A stretch of 64,000 bases of DNA from NCBI GenBank assembly GCA_965214205.1, contig OZ243941.1:372001-436000 (forward strand). The letters run 5' to 3'. Position 1 is the first letter of the stretch, and each line of letters starts with the position of its first letter. This document shows positions 36,005-44,755 of the stretch, in pieces. The position numbers were made by a program, and so were the translations under genes. This stretch comes from G963663315 sp965214205 (GTDB taxonomy: Bacteria; Pseudomonadota; Gammaproteobacteria; Arenicellales; Poriferihabitantaceae). The notes under the pieces are model-generated. The model was not told the origin of the DNA and ran no database searches. It saw only the letters and a program-made list of their open reading frames with translations.

Positions 36005-37768
36005 ATGACAAGAATGACAACATCGGAAGCCTTTGTGGAAACAATGGCGGCCAATGGTGTGACCGACATCTTCGGAATCATGGGGTCGGCGTTCATGGAC
36101 GCGATGGATATTTTTGCTCCTGCCGGCATCCGCCTGGTTCCGGTGGTCCACGAACAGGGAGCGGGACACATGGCCGATGGCTACGCCCGTGTAAGCGGCC
36201 GGCATGGTGTCGTCATCGGTCAGAACGGCCCGGGCATCAGCAACTGTGTCACGGCGATCGCCGCCGCCTACTGGGCGCACTCCCCGGTTGTCATGATCAC
36301 CCCGGAAACCGGCACCATGGGCCAGGGACTGGGCGGATTCCAGGAGGCCAATCAATTGCCGATGTTCCAGGAATTCGTCAAATACCAGGGCCATGTAAAC
36401 AATCCAGCCCGTATGGCCGAATATACGGCGCGCTGTTTTGACCGCGCCATGTCGGAAATCGGCCCCACCCAGTTGAATATTCCACGCGATTATTTCTACG
36501 GCGAGGTCGATATCGATATCCCCGCGCCGATGAGACTGGATCGCGGGCCGGGAGGGGAAAAGACCCTGAATGAAGCGGCGGAAATGCTGAAAAACTCCAG
36601 ATTCCCGGTCATTGTTTCAGGTGGCGGCGTCGTCATGGCGGACGCGGTGGAGGAATGCAGGGCCCTGGCGGAACGATTGGGAGCGGCCGTGGTAAACAGC
36701 TACCTGCACAACGATTCATTCCCGGCCAGCCACCCGTTATGGTGCGGGCCGCTGGGGTATCATGGGTCAAAAGCGGCGATGTCACTGATCAGCAAGGCGG
36801 ATGTGGTGATTGCTCTGGGAACCCGGCTTGGCCCTTTCGGCACATTACCGCAATATGGCATTGATTATTGGCCGAAGGACGCAAAAATCATCCAGATAGA
36901 CGCGGACCACAAAATGCTGGGCCTGGTCAAGAAAATTTCCGTTGGCATCTGCGGGGATGCCGGGGCTGCGGCAAAGGCATTGTCAACGCGCCTCGAAAAC
37001 CAGACCCTGGCCTGCGATGAGACCCGCCAGGAACGCGCCGACACAATCGCTGCCGAGAAGGCGGCCTGGGAAGCGGAACTGGATGAATGGATTCATGAAA
37101 AAGATGATTTCAGTCTGGACATGATCCAGGAGCAGGGCGAGGAAGCGGGAAACTGGCTGCACCCCAGACAGGTTCTCCGTGAACTCGAACGGGCCATGCC
37201 GGAAGATGCGATGGTATCGACCGACATCGGCAACATCAGCGCTATCGCCAACAGCTATCTGCGTTTTGAGCGCCCGCGCAGTTTTCTCGCGCCGATGAGC
37301 TGGGGTAACTGCGGTTACGCGCTGCCCACCATGATCGGAGCCAAGTGCGCGGCGCAGGACCGGCCGGCTATCGCTTACTCGGGGGATGGCGCCTGGGCGA
37401 TGAGCATGTCCGAAATCATGACCTCGGTTCGTCATAACATCCCGGTCACCGGCGTCGTATTCCATAATCGACAATGGGGCGCCGAGAAGAAAAACCAGGT
37501 GGATTTCTACAACCGCCGGTTCGTGGCCGGAGAACTGGACAACGAAAGTTTCGCGGAAATCGGCAAGGCCATGGGCACTGAAGGTATCGTCGTGGACAGG
37601 CTCGAAGATGTCGGCCCGACCCTGACCCGGGCAGTGGACATGCAGATGAATGACGGCAAATCCACGGTAATTGAAATCATGTGTACACGCGAACTCGGCG
37701 ACCCGTTCCGCCGGGACGCACTGTCAAAACCGGTCCGGCATCTGGCCAAATACAAGGATTTCGTATAG
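36005..37768 (+). CDS. xsc: Sulfoacetaldehyde acetyltransferase
   Basis: Thiamine-diphosphate enzyme that cleaves sulfoacetaldehyde with phosphate into sulfite and acetyl phosphate, the key step in taurine and related C2-sulfonate catabolism. The 587-residue protein has the Xsc-type N-terminus FGIMGSAFMDAMDIFAPAGI with the catalytic Glu in VVHEQGAGHMADGYARV. The ThDP/Mg motif GDGAWAMSMSEIMTSVRHNIPVTGVVFHN and the C-terminal GDPFRRDALSKPVR are also typical. It has a GAGGAATAA ribosome site. It follows ald by 61 bases and precedes pta after a hairpin. Confidence 0.95.
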   Translation: MTRMTTSEAFVETMAANGVTDIFGIMGSAFMDAMDIFAPAGIRLVPVVHEQGAGHMADGYARVSGRHGVVIGQNGPGISNCVTAIAAAYWAHSPVVMITPETGTMGQGLGGFQEANQLPMFQEFVKYQGHVNNPARMAEYTARCFDRAMSEIGPTQLNIPRDYFYGEVDIDIPAPMRLDRGPGGEKTLNEAAEMLKNSRFPVIVSGGGVVMADAVEECRALAERLGAAVVNSYLHNDSFPASHPLWCGPLGYHGSKAAMSLISKADVVIALGTRLGPFGTLPQYGIDYWPKDAKIIQIDADHKMLGLVKKISVGICGDAGAAAKALSTRLENQTLACDETRQERADTIAAEKAAWEAELDEWIHEKDDFSLDMIQEQGEEAGNWLHPRQVLRELERAMPEDAMVSTDIGNISAIANSYLRFERPRSFLAPMSWGNCGYALPTMIGAKCAAQDRPAIAYSGDGAWAMSMSEIMTSVRHNIPVTGVVFHNRQWGAEKKNQVDFYNRRFVAGELDNESFAEIGKAMGTEGIVVDRLEDVGPTLTRAVDMQMNDGKSTVIEIMCTRELGDPFRRDALSKPVRHLAKYKDFV

Positions 37769-37788
37769 CCGAGGCCCTCCCTGTCCCG

Positions 37789-37821
37789 AAACCGCATCCA
37801 GCCATGCCGGGATGCGGTTTT
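37789..37821 (+). terminator. Hairpin between xsc and pta
   Basis: AAACCGCATCC and GGATGCGGTTT form a perfect 11-bp stem with a 10-base loop, followed by only one further T. It could be a weak attenuator, an RNA-stabilising hairpin or a processing site separating xsc from pta-dgcA-dgcN. Confidence 0.5.
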
Positions 37822-37859
37822 GAGCGCTTCAGATTCCGGGGTGTTACCCGATTCCGGCC

Positions 37860-38873
37860 ATGAAAACTTTCGAAAAACTGTTTGACCAGGCCCGGCAGCG
37901 CCGCAGGCGAATCGTCTTGCCTGAATCGGACGACCCCAGGATCATGGAAGCGGCCCTGGCGGTTTCCCGTCAGCGGCTCGCTGGAATAATCCTGCTCACA
38001 AAGCGCAGGCTACCCCCGAGCAGTGATCCCAACGGGTACATCGAAGTCATTGACCCGGAAACTTCGGTACGTAAAGATGACTATATAGAGAAGCTGCTGG
38101 AACTTAATCAGCGCCGCGGAATGCTCCGCGCGGAAGCCGAAACCCGAATCCGGGATCCGCTGGCGTTCGCGATGGTGATGGTCGCGTCCGGTGATGCCGA
38201 TGGATGCGTAGCTGGCGCCGCCAATCGCACCTCGGATGTAGTCCGCAACGCATTGCAGATCATCGGCGCCAGTCCGGGTACCAGCCTGGTTTCCAGTTTT
38301 TTCATTATGCAGCACGACCTGCCCCACCAGGCGGTTCAGGGCGCCACCCTGTATGCGGATTGCGCCCTGGTCATTGACCCCGACCCGCCTCAACTTGCCG
38401 GGATCGCAATCGCCTCGGCGGACAGCGCCGTTTCCCTGCTTGGGCTGGACCCGAAAGTCTGCCTGCTCTCATTCTCGACTTCCGGCAGCGCCAGCCACCC
38501 CCATGTGGACAAGGTCATCCAGGCCGGGCAGATCATCCGGGAAAAACGACCGGACATCGCCTTGATGAGCGAAGTACAATTTGACGCGGCGGTCATACCG
38601 GAAATCCTCGAACGAAAAGCTCCCGGCGTCCAGGTTCAGGCGCCGGCCAATGTCTTTATTTTTCCCGATTTGCAATCGGCGAACATTGGCTACAAGATCG
38701 CGCAGCGAATCGGCGGAGTACAAGCGATTGGACCGGTCCTGCAAGGCCTCAACCGCCCGGTCAATGATTTATCGCGGGGATGCGGCGTGGATGACATTGT
38801 GCAACTGGTCTGTGTGACTGCCGTACAGGCCAGCGCCGGATATTCTGCAATCAATCACAAACGGACGCCATGA
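37860..38873 (+). CDS. pta: Phosphate acetyltransferase
   Basis: Converts acetyl phosphate and CoA to acetyl-CoA. It is the short form (337 residues) lacking the N-terminal regulatory domain of E. coli Pta. Family features include IVLPESDDPRIMEAALAVS, DGCVAGAANRTSDVVRNAL, FSTSGSASHPHVDKV, and the C-terminal GPVLQGLNRPVNDLSRGC. Pta of this type usually partners Xsc. The stop overlaps the dgcA start by four bases (ATGA), tying acetyl-CoA production to the next enzymes. Confidence 0.94.
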   Translation: MKTFEKLFDQARQRRRRIVLPESDDPRIMEAALAVSRQRLAGIILLTKRRLPPSSDPNGYIEVIDPETSVRKDDYIEKLLELNQRRGMLRAEAETRIRDPLAFAMVMVASGDADGCVAGAANRTSDVVRNALQIIGASPGTSLVSSFFIMQHDLPHQAVQGATLYADCALVIDPDPPQLAGIAIASADSAVSLLGLDPKVCLLSFSTSGSASHPHVDKVIQAGQIIREKRPDIALMSEVQFDAAVIPEILERKAPGVQVQAPANVFIFPDLQSANIGYKIAQRIGGVQAIGPVLQGLNRPVNDLSRGCGVDDIVQLVCVTAVQASAGYSAINHKRTP

Positions 38874-39934
38874 AATTAGGGTTCAAGGCGATTCATCTGG
38901 AAAAACGCTTCCCGCTGGCGATCAGCCGCGGCGTCCACACCGGCTCGGACAATCTGTTTGTTTCCGTGACCTGTCAGGATATTACCGGATGGGGCGAAAT
39001 TTGTCCGGGTAAGAGCGAAGGGGAAGACAGCGTCGAGTCCGCCCAGGCCAGACTGGAACAGTTCCTCCGATATGATCTGGAACCATCTGACCCACAACCG
39101 TTGTCCGTCCATCAGATTTATGACCAGGCCATCCAGCGGGACCTGCCCCTTTGCGTATTGGCGGGGCTTGATATAGCCCTTTGGGACTGGCTGGGGAAAA
39201 AGGCCGGACTTCCCCTTTATCAATTGCTGGGTCTGGGCAGGCCGACAGCGCCGACATCCGTGACCATCGGCATCAATCCCCCCGAAGTGATCAGAGACCG
39301 GATTCCATTGCTTCTCCAGGACCCAACTATACGGTTTTTGAAGATCAAGCTTGGATCGCCGGAGGGTATCGAAGCCGATCAGGCGGCGTTCAGCCAGGTT
39401 CTCGACAGTACCAGAAAGGCGCCAATCGGTTTGCGGGTGGACGCCAATGGGGGGTGGAGCGCAGACGATGCCCTGTTCATGATGAAATGGCTGGCACAAC
39501 GCAATACCGATTATGTAGAGCAACCCATCAAGGAAGGGCAGGAGGGAGAGCTGCCCGGGATTTTCAGGAACCGGCCCCTGCCTGTTTATCTGGACGAGTC
39601 CTGCCGGGTTTCCGGCGATATCAAGTCATGGTGGCGGCATGTGGACGGGGTAAACCTGAAACTGATGAAATGCGGCGGCATTACTGAAGCGCTTCGAATT
39701 ATCGCGGTAGCCCGGTCATACGGCCTGAAAACCATGATCGGCTGCATGAGTGAATCCTCCATGTCGATTTCAGCGGGCGCCGCCATCTCTGGACTGCTGG
39801 ATCATATCGACCTTGATTCACATTTGAACCTCGCGCCGGATCCCTGCACCGGAGCGGCCTGGGTGGACGGCAAGGTCATGCCAAACGACCTGCCCGGTCA
39901 TGGCGCCGCGATCAATCCACAATACCATGCTTGA
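38870..39934 (+). CDS. dgcA: Enolase-superfamily epimerase, probable N-acetyl-D-glutamate racemase
   Basis: 354-residue enolase-superfamily member of the dipeptide-epimerase branch. Catalytic K-x-K is FLKIK (Lys158/Lys160); metal ligands are Asp191 (RVDANGGW), Glu217 (YVEQPI) and Asp242 (LDES); the opposite base is Lys264 (LKLMKCGG). It is followed directly by a DUF1611 gene, the pair described in marine bacteria as DgcA and DgcN. There DgcA turns N-acetyl-D-glutamate into N-acetyl-L-glutamate. Without the neighbour it would be called L-Ala-D/L-Glu epimerase, which remains the alternative. It overlaps pta and dgcN. Confidence 0.85.
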   Translation: MKLGFKAIHLEKRFPLAISRGVHTGSDNLFVSVTCQDITGWGEICPGKSEGEDSVESAQARLEQFLRYDLEPSDPQPLSVHQIYDQAIQRDLPLCVLAGLDIALWDWLGKKAGLPLYQLLGLGRPTAPTSVTIGINPPEVIRDRIPLLLQDPTIRFLKIKLGSPEGIEADQAAFSQVLDSTRKAPIGLRVDANGGWSADDALFMMKWLAQRNTDYVEQPIKEGQEGELPGIFRNRPLPVYLDESCRVSGDIKSWWRHVDGVNLKLMKCGGITEALRIIAVARSYGLKTMIGCMSESSMSISAGAAISGLLDHIDLDSHLNLAPDPCTGAAWVDGKVMPNDLPGHGAAINPQYHA

Positions 39935-40961
39935 AAAAGACCAGAAACTGGCAATCTACATGGAGGATAATCTGGACACGGATTACGGAAAAATGGGATT
40001 TGGCGTCATGCGCTACAGCCCTAATCCAGTGGTCTGTGCGATTGACTCGACACACAAGGGCAAAAAGGTCAGCGAGGTTTGCGGGATGCCTTTTGACTAT
40101 CCGGTGATCGGTTCGATTGAGGAGGCGGTGCGAATGGGGGCGCAGGTACTCGTTCTGGGCACGGCGCCCTCAGGCGGACGGGTACCGCCGGAATGGGACG
40201 GGGCCCTTTCCCAATCCATCGAAAAGGGTCTCTGTATTGTCAATGGATTGCATGACAACCTGAATGACCGCTATGGCAGCCGTCTCTCGCCGGGGCAATG
40301 GATCTGGGATGTCAGGCAGCCGGCCGCCATCCCGGATATTGCCAGCGGCCGCTGCGCGTCACTCGACAACAAGCGGGTATTACTGGTCGGCACAGACATG
40401 GCCGTTGGCAAAATGACCGCCGGACTGGAAATCTACAAATGGATATGCGACCACCATCCTGAACTAAAAACCGAGTTTCTCGCCACCGGACAGATCGGGA
40501 TCACCATTACCGGAAAAGGGATTCCACTGGACGCCTGCAAGGTGGACCACGCCTGCGGAGCGGTTGAAGCCATGGTGGTGGAAGCGAAGGATTCCGACCT
40601 CATCCTGATCGAAGGCCAGGGTTCAATTCTCCATCCCGGCAGCGCCGCCACCCTGCCGCTGATGAGAGGCAGCTGCGCCACTCATCTGGTCATGTGTCAC
40701 CGTGCCCACATGACCCGGTTACGTCACCCGGAATCGGTCAAAATACCTCCCCTGAAAGAATTTATCCGGCTGAACGAAGAGTTGACCTCAGTTTGCGGCT
40801 CCCTGACCCGGGCCACAACCATCGGTGTAGCGCTCAATACCTCCATGGTCAGCGAGCGCGAGGCACGCTCGGAAATAGCCAGACTGGAAGATGAAACCGG
40901 CTTGCCAGTCACCGATACGGTTCGTTTCGGGCCGGAAAAGCTCGCCAGCCGATTGATTTGA
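39927..40961 (+). CDS. dgcN: DUF1611 protein, probable D-glutamate N-acetyltransferase
   Basis: 344 residues from MLEKDQKLAIYMEDNL; an in-frame ATG 27 bases upstream is less likely. The C-terminal domain has a P-loop-like segment VLLVGTDMAVGKMTAGLEIYKW (about residue 158) and the conserved EGQGSILHPG, both typical of DUF1611. In marine Pseudoalteromonas and relatives DgcN acetylates D-glutamate with acetyl-CoA as the first step of D-glutamate use. The start overlaps the dgcA stop by eight bases. Family identity is firm and the specific function is inferred from the pairing. Confidence 0.85.
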   Translation: MLEKDQKLAIYMEDNLDTDYGKMGFGVMRYSPNPVVCAIDSTHKGKKVSEVCGMPFDYPVIGSIEEAVRMGAQVLVLGTAPSGGRVPPEWDGALSQSIEKGLCIVNGLHDNLNDRYGSRLSPGQWIWDVRQPAAIPDIASGRCASLDNKRVLLVGTDMAVGKMTAGLEIYKWICDHHPELKTEFLATGQIGITITGKGIPLDACKVDHACGAVEAMVVEAKDSDLILIEGQGSILHPGSAATLPLMRGSCATHLVMCHRAHMTRLRHPESVKIPPLKEFIRLNEELTSVCGSLTRATTIGVALNTSMVSEREARSEIARLEDETGLPVTDTVRFGPEKLASRLI

Positions 40962-41021
40962 CTGAACGGCTGACAGAAATTTATAACGACTTGTTTGTGA
41001 TGAACACGATGATTGGGCAAT

Positions 41022-41387
41022 ATGATTGATAAAAAATGGGCAATACAGTTTGCGAACTCATGGGTTGAGGCATTCAATAGCCACAATTTACAGGATATTC
41101 TATCTTTGTATGATGATGGTTTTAAAATGTCTTCGCCTTTTATCATTGAGAGAATGGGCATTCACTCAGGAAATATTGTCGGCAAGGAAGCAGTAGGAAA
41201 GTATTGGGCTAAATCATTACAAAAACACCCTGAGTTAAAATTCGTTTTACAAGATGTGTATGTAGGAGTGGACACAATTATTGTTCATTACACTAATGTT
41301 GGTAACAGGATGGTATGCGAAAGTTTCCGCTTTAATTTGTCCGGTAAAGTTATTGCGTCAGCATCTCATCATGGGAGTTTAGTGTGA
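41022..41387 (+). CDS. NTF2/SnoaL-like small protein
   Basis: 121 residues with the cone-shaped fold pattern of NTF2-like proteins: an N-terminal helix pair (WAIQFANSWVEAFNSHNLQDILSLY), EAVGKYWAKSL, then beta strands ending in the SGKVIASASHHGSLV motif. Such proteins are isomerases, hydrolases or simple binding proteins; no function can be assigned. The gene is clearly poorer in G+C than its neighbours (high-30s percent by eye) and uses A/T-ending codons. That is a sign of recent acquisition. The ribosome site is weak, and an ATG 9 bases earlier is possible. Confidence 0.72.
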   Translation: MIDKKWAIQFANSWVEAFNSHNLQDILSLYDDGFKMSSPFIIERMGIHSGNIVGKEAVGKYWAKSLQKHPELKFVLQDVYVGVDTIIVHYTNVGNRMVCESFRFNLSGKVIASASHHGSLV

Positions 41388-41558
41388 ATAAATATATACA
41401 AAAATAAAGAATATGAATGAAAAACTCAATTTGCGATTCGGGGTGGACACTCGGCGCCTGCGTTTGTTTTTCGGTCCAGATCGGCTGTTTTGGAGCCGTT
41501 TGGCGGATTTTGGACGCGGCTGCGATGTCATCACCCTGTTTCTGACCGGCATAACGAA

Positions 41559-42497
41559 TCACGGCCTTTTCCGGACGCCGACCTCCGCCACTAGCCGCTT
41601 GTCGAAAAGAGCTACGATCAATCCTCCGCTAATGATAAAGGCACAGCCGACAAATGAAATGATGTCCGGCCAATCCCCCCAGATCAGATAACCCACAATC
41701 AGGGCAAGGGGCAATGACGTATATTCGAAAGGCGCGATGATGGAAGCCTGTCCGATACGGTAAGCCTGCGATATGAAATAGCCGCCGAAGGCCACCACGA
41801 ATCCGCAGAGCGCCAGCAACTGCAAATCAACCCAATCCGGCATTCTCCAGGCTCGCAGCAAAAACCCGGCAGTCGGATTGTCGCTGTTATCGAACCGCCC
41901 GTCACCAACAATCAGTCCGATCACGATGCTTGCCAGAATGAAACAGATCTGAATGTAAAATGTCATGGTGCTGGCCCGGTCCTGCAAACCCAGTTTTCTG
42001 GTGACTATCTGCATTCCCGCATACATCAACGCCGCCAGGATGGGTAGCAGCGAAGTGATCCGGAACAGGTCCGTACCCGGTCTGACCATGATCAACACCC
42101 CGACCAACCCGATTCCGATTGCGGCCCAACTGGTCAACCCGACCTTTTCTCCCAGAATCGGCTGGGCCAATAAACAGATGAACAGGGGCGCAATGAAAAA
42201 CAGCGCCACTGTCTCCCCCAGCGGCATCGTTGACAACCCCAGGAAAAAAAACATATTGGCGAAAACCAGAAACATGCCGCGCAAAATATGCAGCGCCGGA
42301 CGACGGGTTTTCAGTGATTGAACCCCGTCGCCGAAGAAGATGAAAACCAGCACGACAAGCAGCGCGAAAAATGCGCGGAACAGCATGATCTGATGCAGCG
42401 CATAGTAAGGACTCAGCCATTTGATAATGGAATCACTGATGGTCAGGAAAACCAGCGCGCCTGCCAGACACAGGATTCCTTTTGCATTTTCGGACAA
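41559..42497 (-). CDS. EamA/DMT-family transporter
   Basis: 312-residue inner-membrane protein with ten hydrophobic helices in two EamA repeats. The first repeat begins GILCLAGALVFLTISDSIIKWLSPYYALHQIMLFRAFFALLVV. Conserved EamA features include GETVALFFIAPLFICLLAQPILGEKVGL and, in the second half, PLALIVGYLIWGDWPDIISFVGCAFIISGGL. Such carriers export metabolites or amino acids; the substrate is unknown. It starts immediately after glcB stops (one base), so it is probably co-transcribed with malate synthase. Confidence 0.88.
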   Translation of the reverse strand: MSENAKGILCLAGALVFLTISDSIIKWLSPYYALHQIMLFRAFFALLVVLVFIFFGDGVQSLKTRRPALHILRGMFLVFANMFFFLGLSTMPLGETVALFFIAPLFICLLAQPILGEKVGLTSWAAIGIGLVGVLIMVRPGTDLFRITSLLPILAALMYAGMQIVTRKLGLQDRASTMTFYIQICFILASIVIGLIVGDGRFDNSDNPTAGFLLRAWRMPDWVDLQLLALCGFVVAFGGYFISQAYRIGQASIIAPFEYTSLPLALIVGYLIWGDWPDIISFVGCAFIISGGLIVALFDKRLVAEVGVRKRP

Positions 42498-42498
42498 T

Positions 42499-44682
42499 TC
42501 AGTCCTGACACACGCCCAGGGCGGCTTTCAGTTGTCTGCGGCGAGAATGCAGTACCGGTTCAGTATACCCGTTGGGCGTTTCCCGGCCCTTGAACACCAA
42601 GTCCAGCGCCGCCTGAAACGCGATACAGTTATCCGGATCATCCGACATCGCGGTATAGGCCGGATCATGCGAGTTTTGCCGGTCCACCACTCCGGCCATT
42701 TTTTTAAATACCTTGCGTACCTGTTTTTCAGTCGTTACGCCGAAATGCAGCCAGTTGGCGATATGCTGGCTGGAAATCCTCAATGTCGCCCGATCCTCCA
42801 TCAACGCGACATCACTGATATCCGGAACCTTGGAACAGCCGATACCCTGATCAATCCAGCGCACCACATACCCCAGTATGCTCTGGGCGTTGTTTTCCAG
42901 TTCCCTGACTATCTCACTGTGATTGACGGTCCGGTTCCCCAGAACGGGGATGGTCAGGATATCGTCCAGACTGGCCCGCAAACAGGACTTCAAATGTTGC
43001 TGCCGGGTATTGACGTTGACAGAATGATAATGCATCGCATGCAGGCTGGCCGCGGTCGGCGACGGCACCCAGGCCGTATTGGCGCCGGCTCTTGGATGCG
43101 CGATTTTCTGCTCCATCATGGCCATCATATTGTCCGGCGCGGCCCACATCCCCTTGCCGATCTGGCCATGGCCGGGCATCCCGCACTCCAGCCCGACATC
43201 GACATTCCAGTCCTCATAGGCCAACAGCCAGGGGGACAGCTTCATGTCGTTCTTGGGTATGACCGCCCCGGCCTCCATACAGGTATGGATTTCGTCACCG
43301 GTGCGATCCAGAAAACCGGTATTGATAAAAATCACGCGCTCACTGGCTGCCCGGATACACTCCTTAAGATTCACCGTAGTCCGGCGTTCTTCGTCCATAA
43401 TACCGATTTTCAGGGTATTGGGCGCAAGGCCAAGCGCCTGTTCTACATATTCGAACAACTTGACTGCCGCGGCCACTTCCTCGGGACCGTGCATCTTGGG
43501 CTTGACGATATAAACGCTCCCCTTGCGACTGTTTTTCAACTCGCTCGTTCCACCCAGATCGTGCATGGCGCCCAGCGCCGTAACCATCGCGTCAAGGAAT
43601 GTTTCCGGTATTTCCTTCCCCTGACAAGTGACCGCGTCGGTATACATGTGCGTCCCCACATTACGCACCAGCATCATGCTTCGACCGTGCACACGAAAGG
43701 GACTGCCATCCGGGGTCATGTACTCCAGGTCGGGATTAAGCGCCCTTTCCACCATCTTGCCTTCCTTGCGAATATTGGCTTTAAGGGCGCCTTTCATCAG
43801 GCCGGTCCAGTTGCGGTAAACCCGGATTTTATCTTCGGCGTCCACCGCGGCGACCGAGTCCTCACAATCAATGATTGTGGTCAACGCCGATTCAATCCTG
43901 ACATCGTATATATTCGCCAGATCCCCCCTGCCGATAAAATAGCCCTCGCCGATACAGACATCGATATACAGATTATTGTGTCTGAACAGGATATTGTCTG
44001 GCGCTTCCGGGTCGCCGCGATAGCCGGCAAAGCATTCCCGCCAACCGAGACCGGTCTCACTCCCGTCCCCCATCACGACAATGAGTTTTCCCGATTTAAC
44101 CTTGTACCTGACCGCATAAGCGTGGCTGCCTACCGCCAGGGGAACCGCCTCGTCAAGAAACTGCCGCGCATAACGAATGACCTGGGCTCCCCGCACCGGG
44201 TTGTATTTTGCGGTTTTCTTACAACCTTCCACTTCGAGGATTATGTCGGTGCCATACAGAGCGTCATAAAGGCTGTTCCATCTCGCGTTTGCCGCATTCA
44301 ACGCATAACGCGCATTATCGACGGGGACGACAAGTTGCGGCCCCGCGATTTCACTGATTTCTTCGTCCACATTTTCAGTAGTGACTTCAAAGGGTCCGCC
44401 TTCCGGGACCAGATAGCCGATATCCTGCAAAAAGGTCTTATGTGCAGCGACATCAAGCGGGTCCTTGCCGTTCCTGTAATATTCATCAATCTGACGCTGC
44501 AAATCGTCGCGCTTGTCGAGAAGCGCCCTGTTTTCCCCGCCAAGTTCTTCGACGATTCGTTCCAGTCCGCCCCAAAACCGGTCCGAATCCACTCCTGTTC
44601 CTGGCAAGATCTCATCTTCCACCAGATTGTAAAGTCCTTCGTCTATGGTTAGCCCCTGAATATTGACCGCTTTGCCCATCAT
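42499..44682 (-). CDS. glcB: Malate synthase G
   Basis: 727-residue monomeric malate synthase that joins glyoxylate and acetyl-CoA. Segments typical of the G isoform include DCEDSVAAVDAEDKI, MHGPEEVAAAVKLFEYVEQALGLAPNTLKIGIMDEERRTTVNLKECI, NTGFLDRTGDEIHT and AGANTAWVPSPTAASLHAMHYH. Length is normal. It serves use of C2 compounds through glyoxylate. No isocitrate lyase or glc operon genes are near, so the glyoxylate source is elsewhere. An ATG three bases downstream is equally possible as start. Confidence 0.96.
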   Translation of the reverse strand: MMGKAVNIQGLTIDEGLYNLVEDEILPGTGVDSDRFWGGLERIVEELGGENRALLDKRDDLQRQIDEYYRNGKDPLDVAAHKTFLQDIGYLVPEGGPFEVTTENVDEEISEIAGPQLVVPVDNARYALNAANARWNSLYDALYGTDIILEVEGCKKTAKYNPVRGAQVIRYARQFLDEAVPLAVGSHAYAVRYKVKSGKLIVVMGDGSETGLGWRECFAGYRGDPEAPDNILFRHNNLYIDVCIGEGYFIGRGDLANIYDVRIESALTTIIDCEDSVAAVDAEDKIRVYRNWTGLMKGALKANIRKEGKMVERALNPDLEYMTPDGSPFRVHGRSMMLVRNVGTHMYTDAVTCQGKEIPETFLDAMVTALGAMHDLGGTSELKNSRKGSVYIVKPKMHGPEEVAAAVKLFEYVEQALGLAPNTLKIGIMDEERRTTVNLKECIRAASERVIFINTGFLDRTGDEIHTCMEAGAVIPKNDMKLSPWLLAYEDWNVDVGLECGMPGHGQIGKGMWAAPDNMMAMMEQKIAHPRAGANTAWVPSPTAASLHAMHYHSVNVNTRQQHLKSCLRASLDDILTIPVLGNRTVNHSEIVRELENNAQSILGYVVRWIDQGIGCSKVPDISDVALMEDRATLRISSQHIANWLHFGVTTEKQVRKVFKKMAGVVDRQNSHDPAYTAMSDDPDNCIAFQAALDLVFKGRETPNGYTEPVLHSRRRQLKAALGVCQD

Positions 44683-44755
44683 GTAAATCCCAACCCCTGA
44701 AGAGTAAAAATAAAGACCGAACTATACCAACCTGATCATCAGGGTCAACGCAATT

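Noticed and set aside
41413..41691. A possible 92-residue plus-strand gene after the NTF2-like gene
   Set aside because: Its second half lies antisense in the DMT transporter gene, no family is recognisable, and there is no good ribosome site. A decayed mobile-element end was considered but no transposase motif or inverted repeat was seen.
42421..44652. A 743-codon open frame on the plus strand opposite the whole malate synthase gene
   Set aside because: It mirrors glcB codon for codon and its translation has no domain-like pattern. Long antisense frames are expected opposite G+C-biased third positions. The minus-strand protein is unmistakable malate synthase G.
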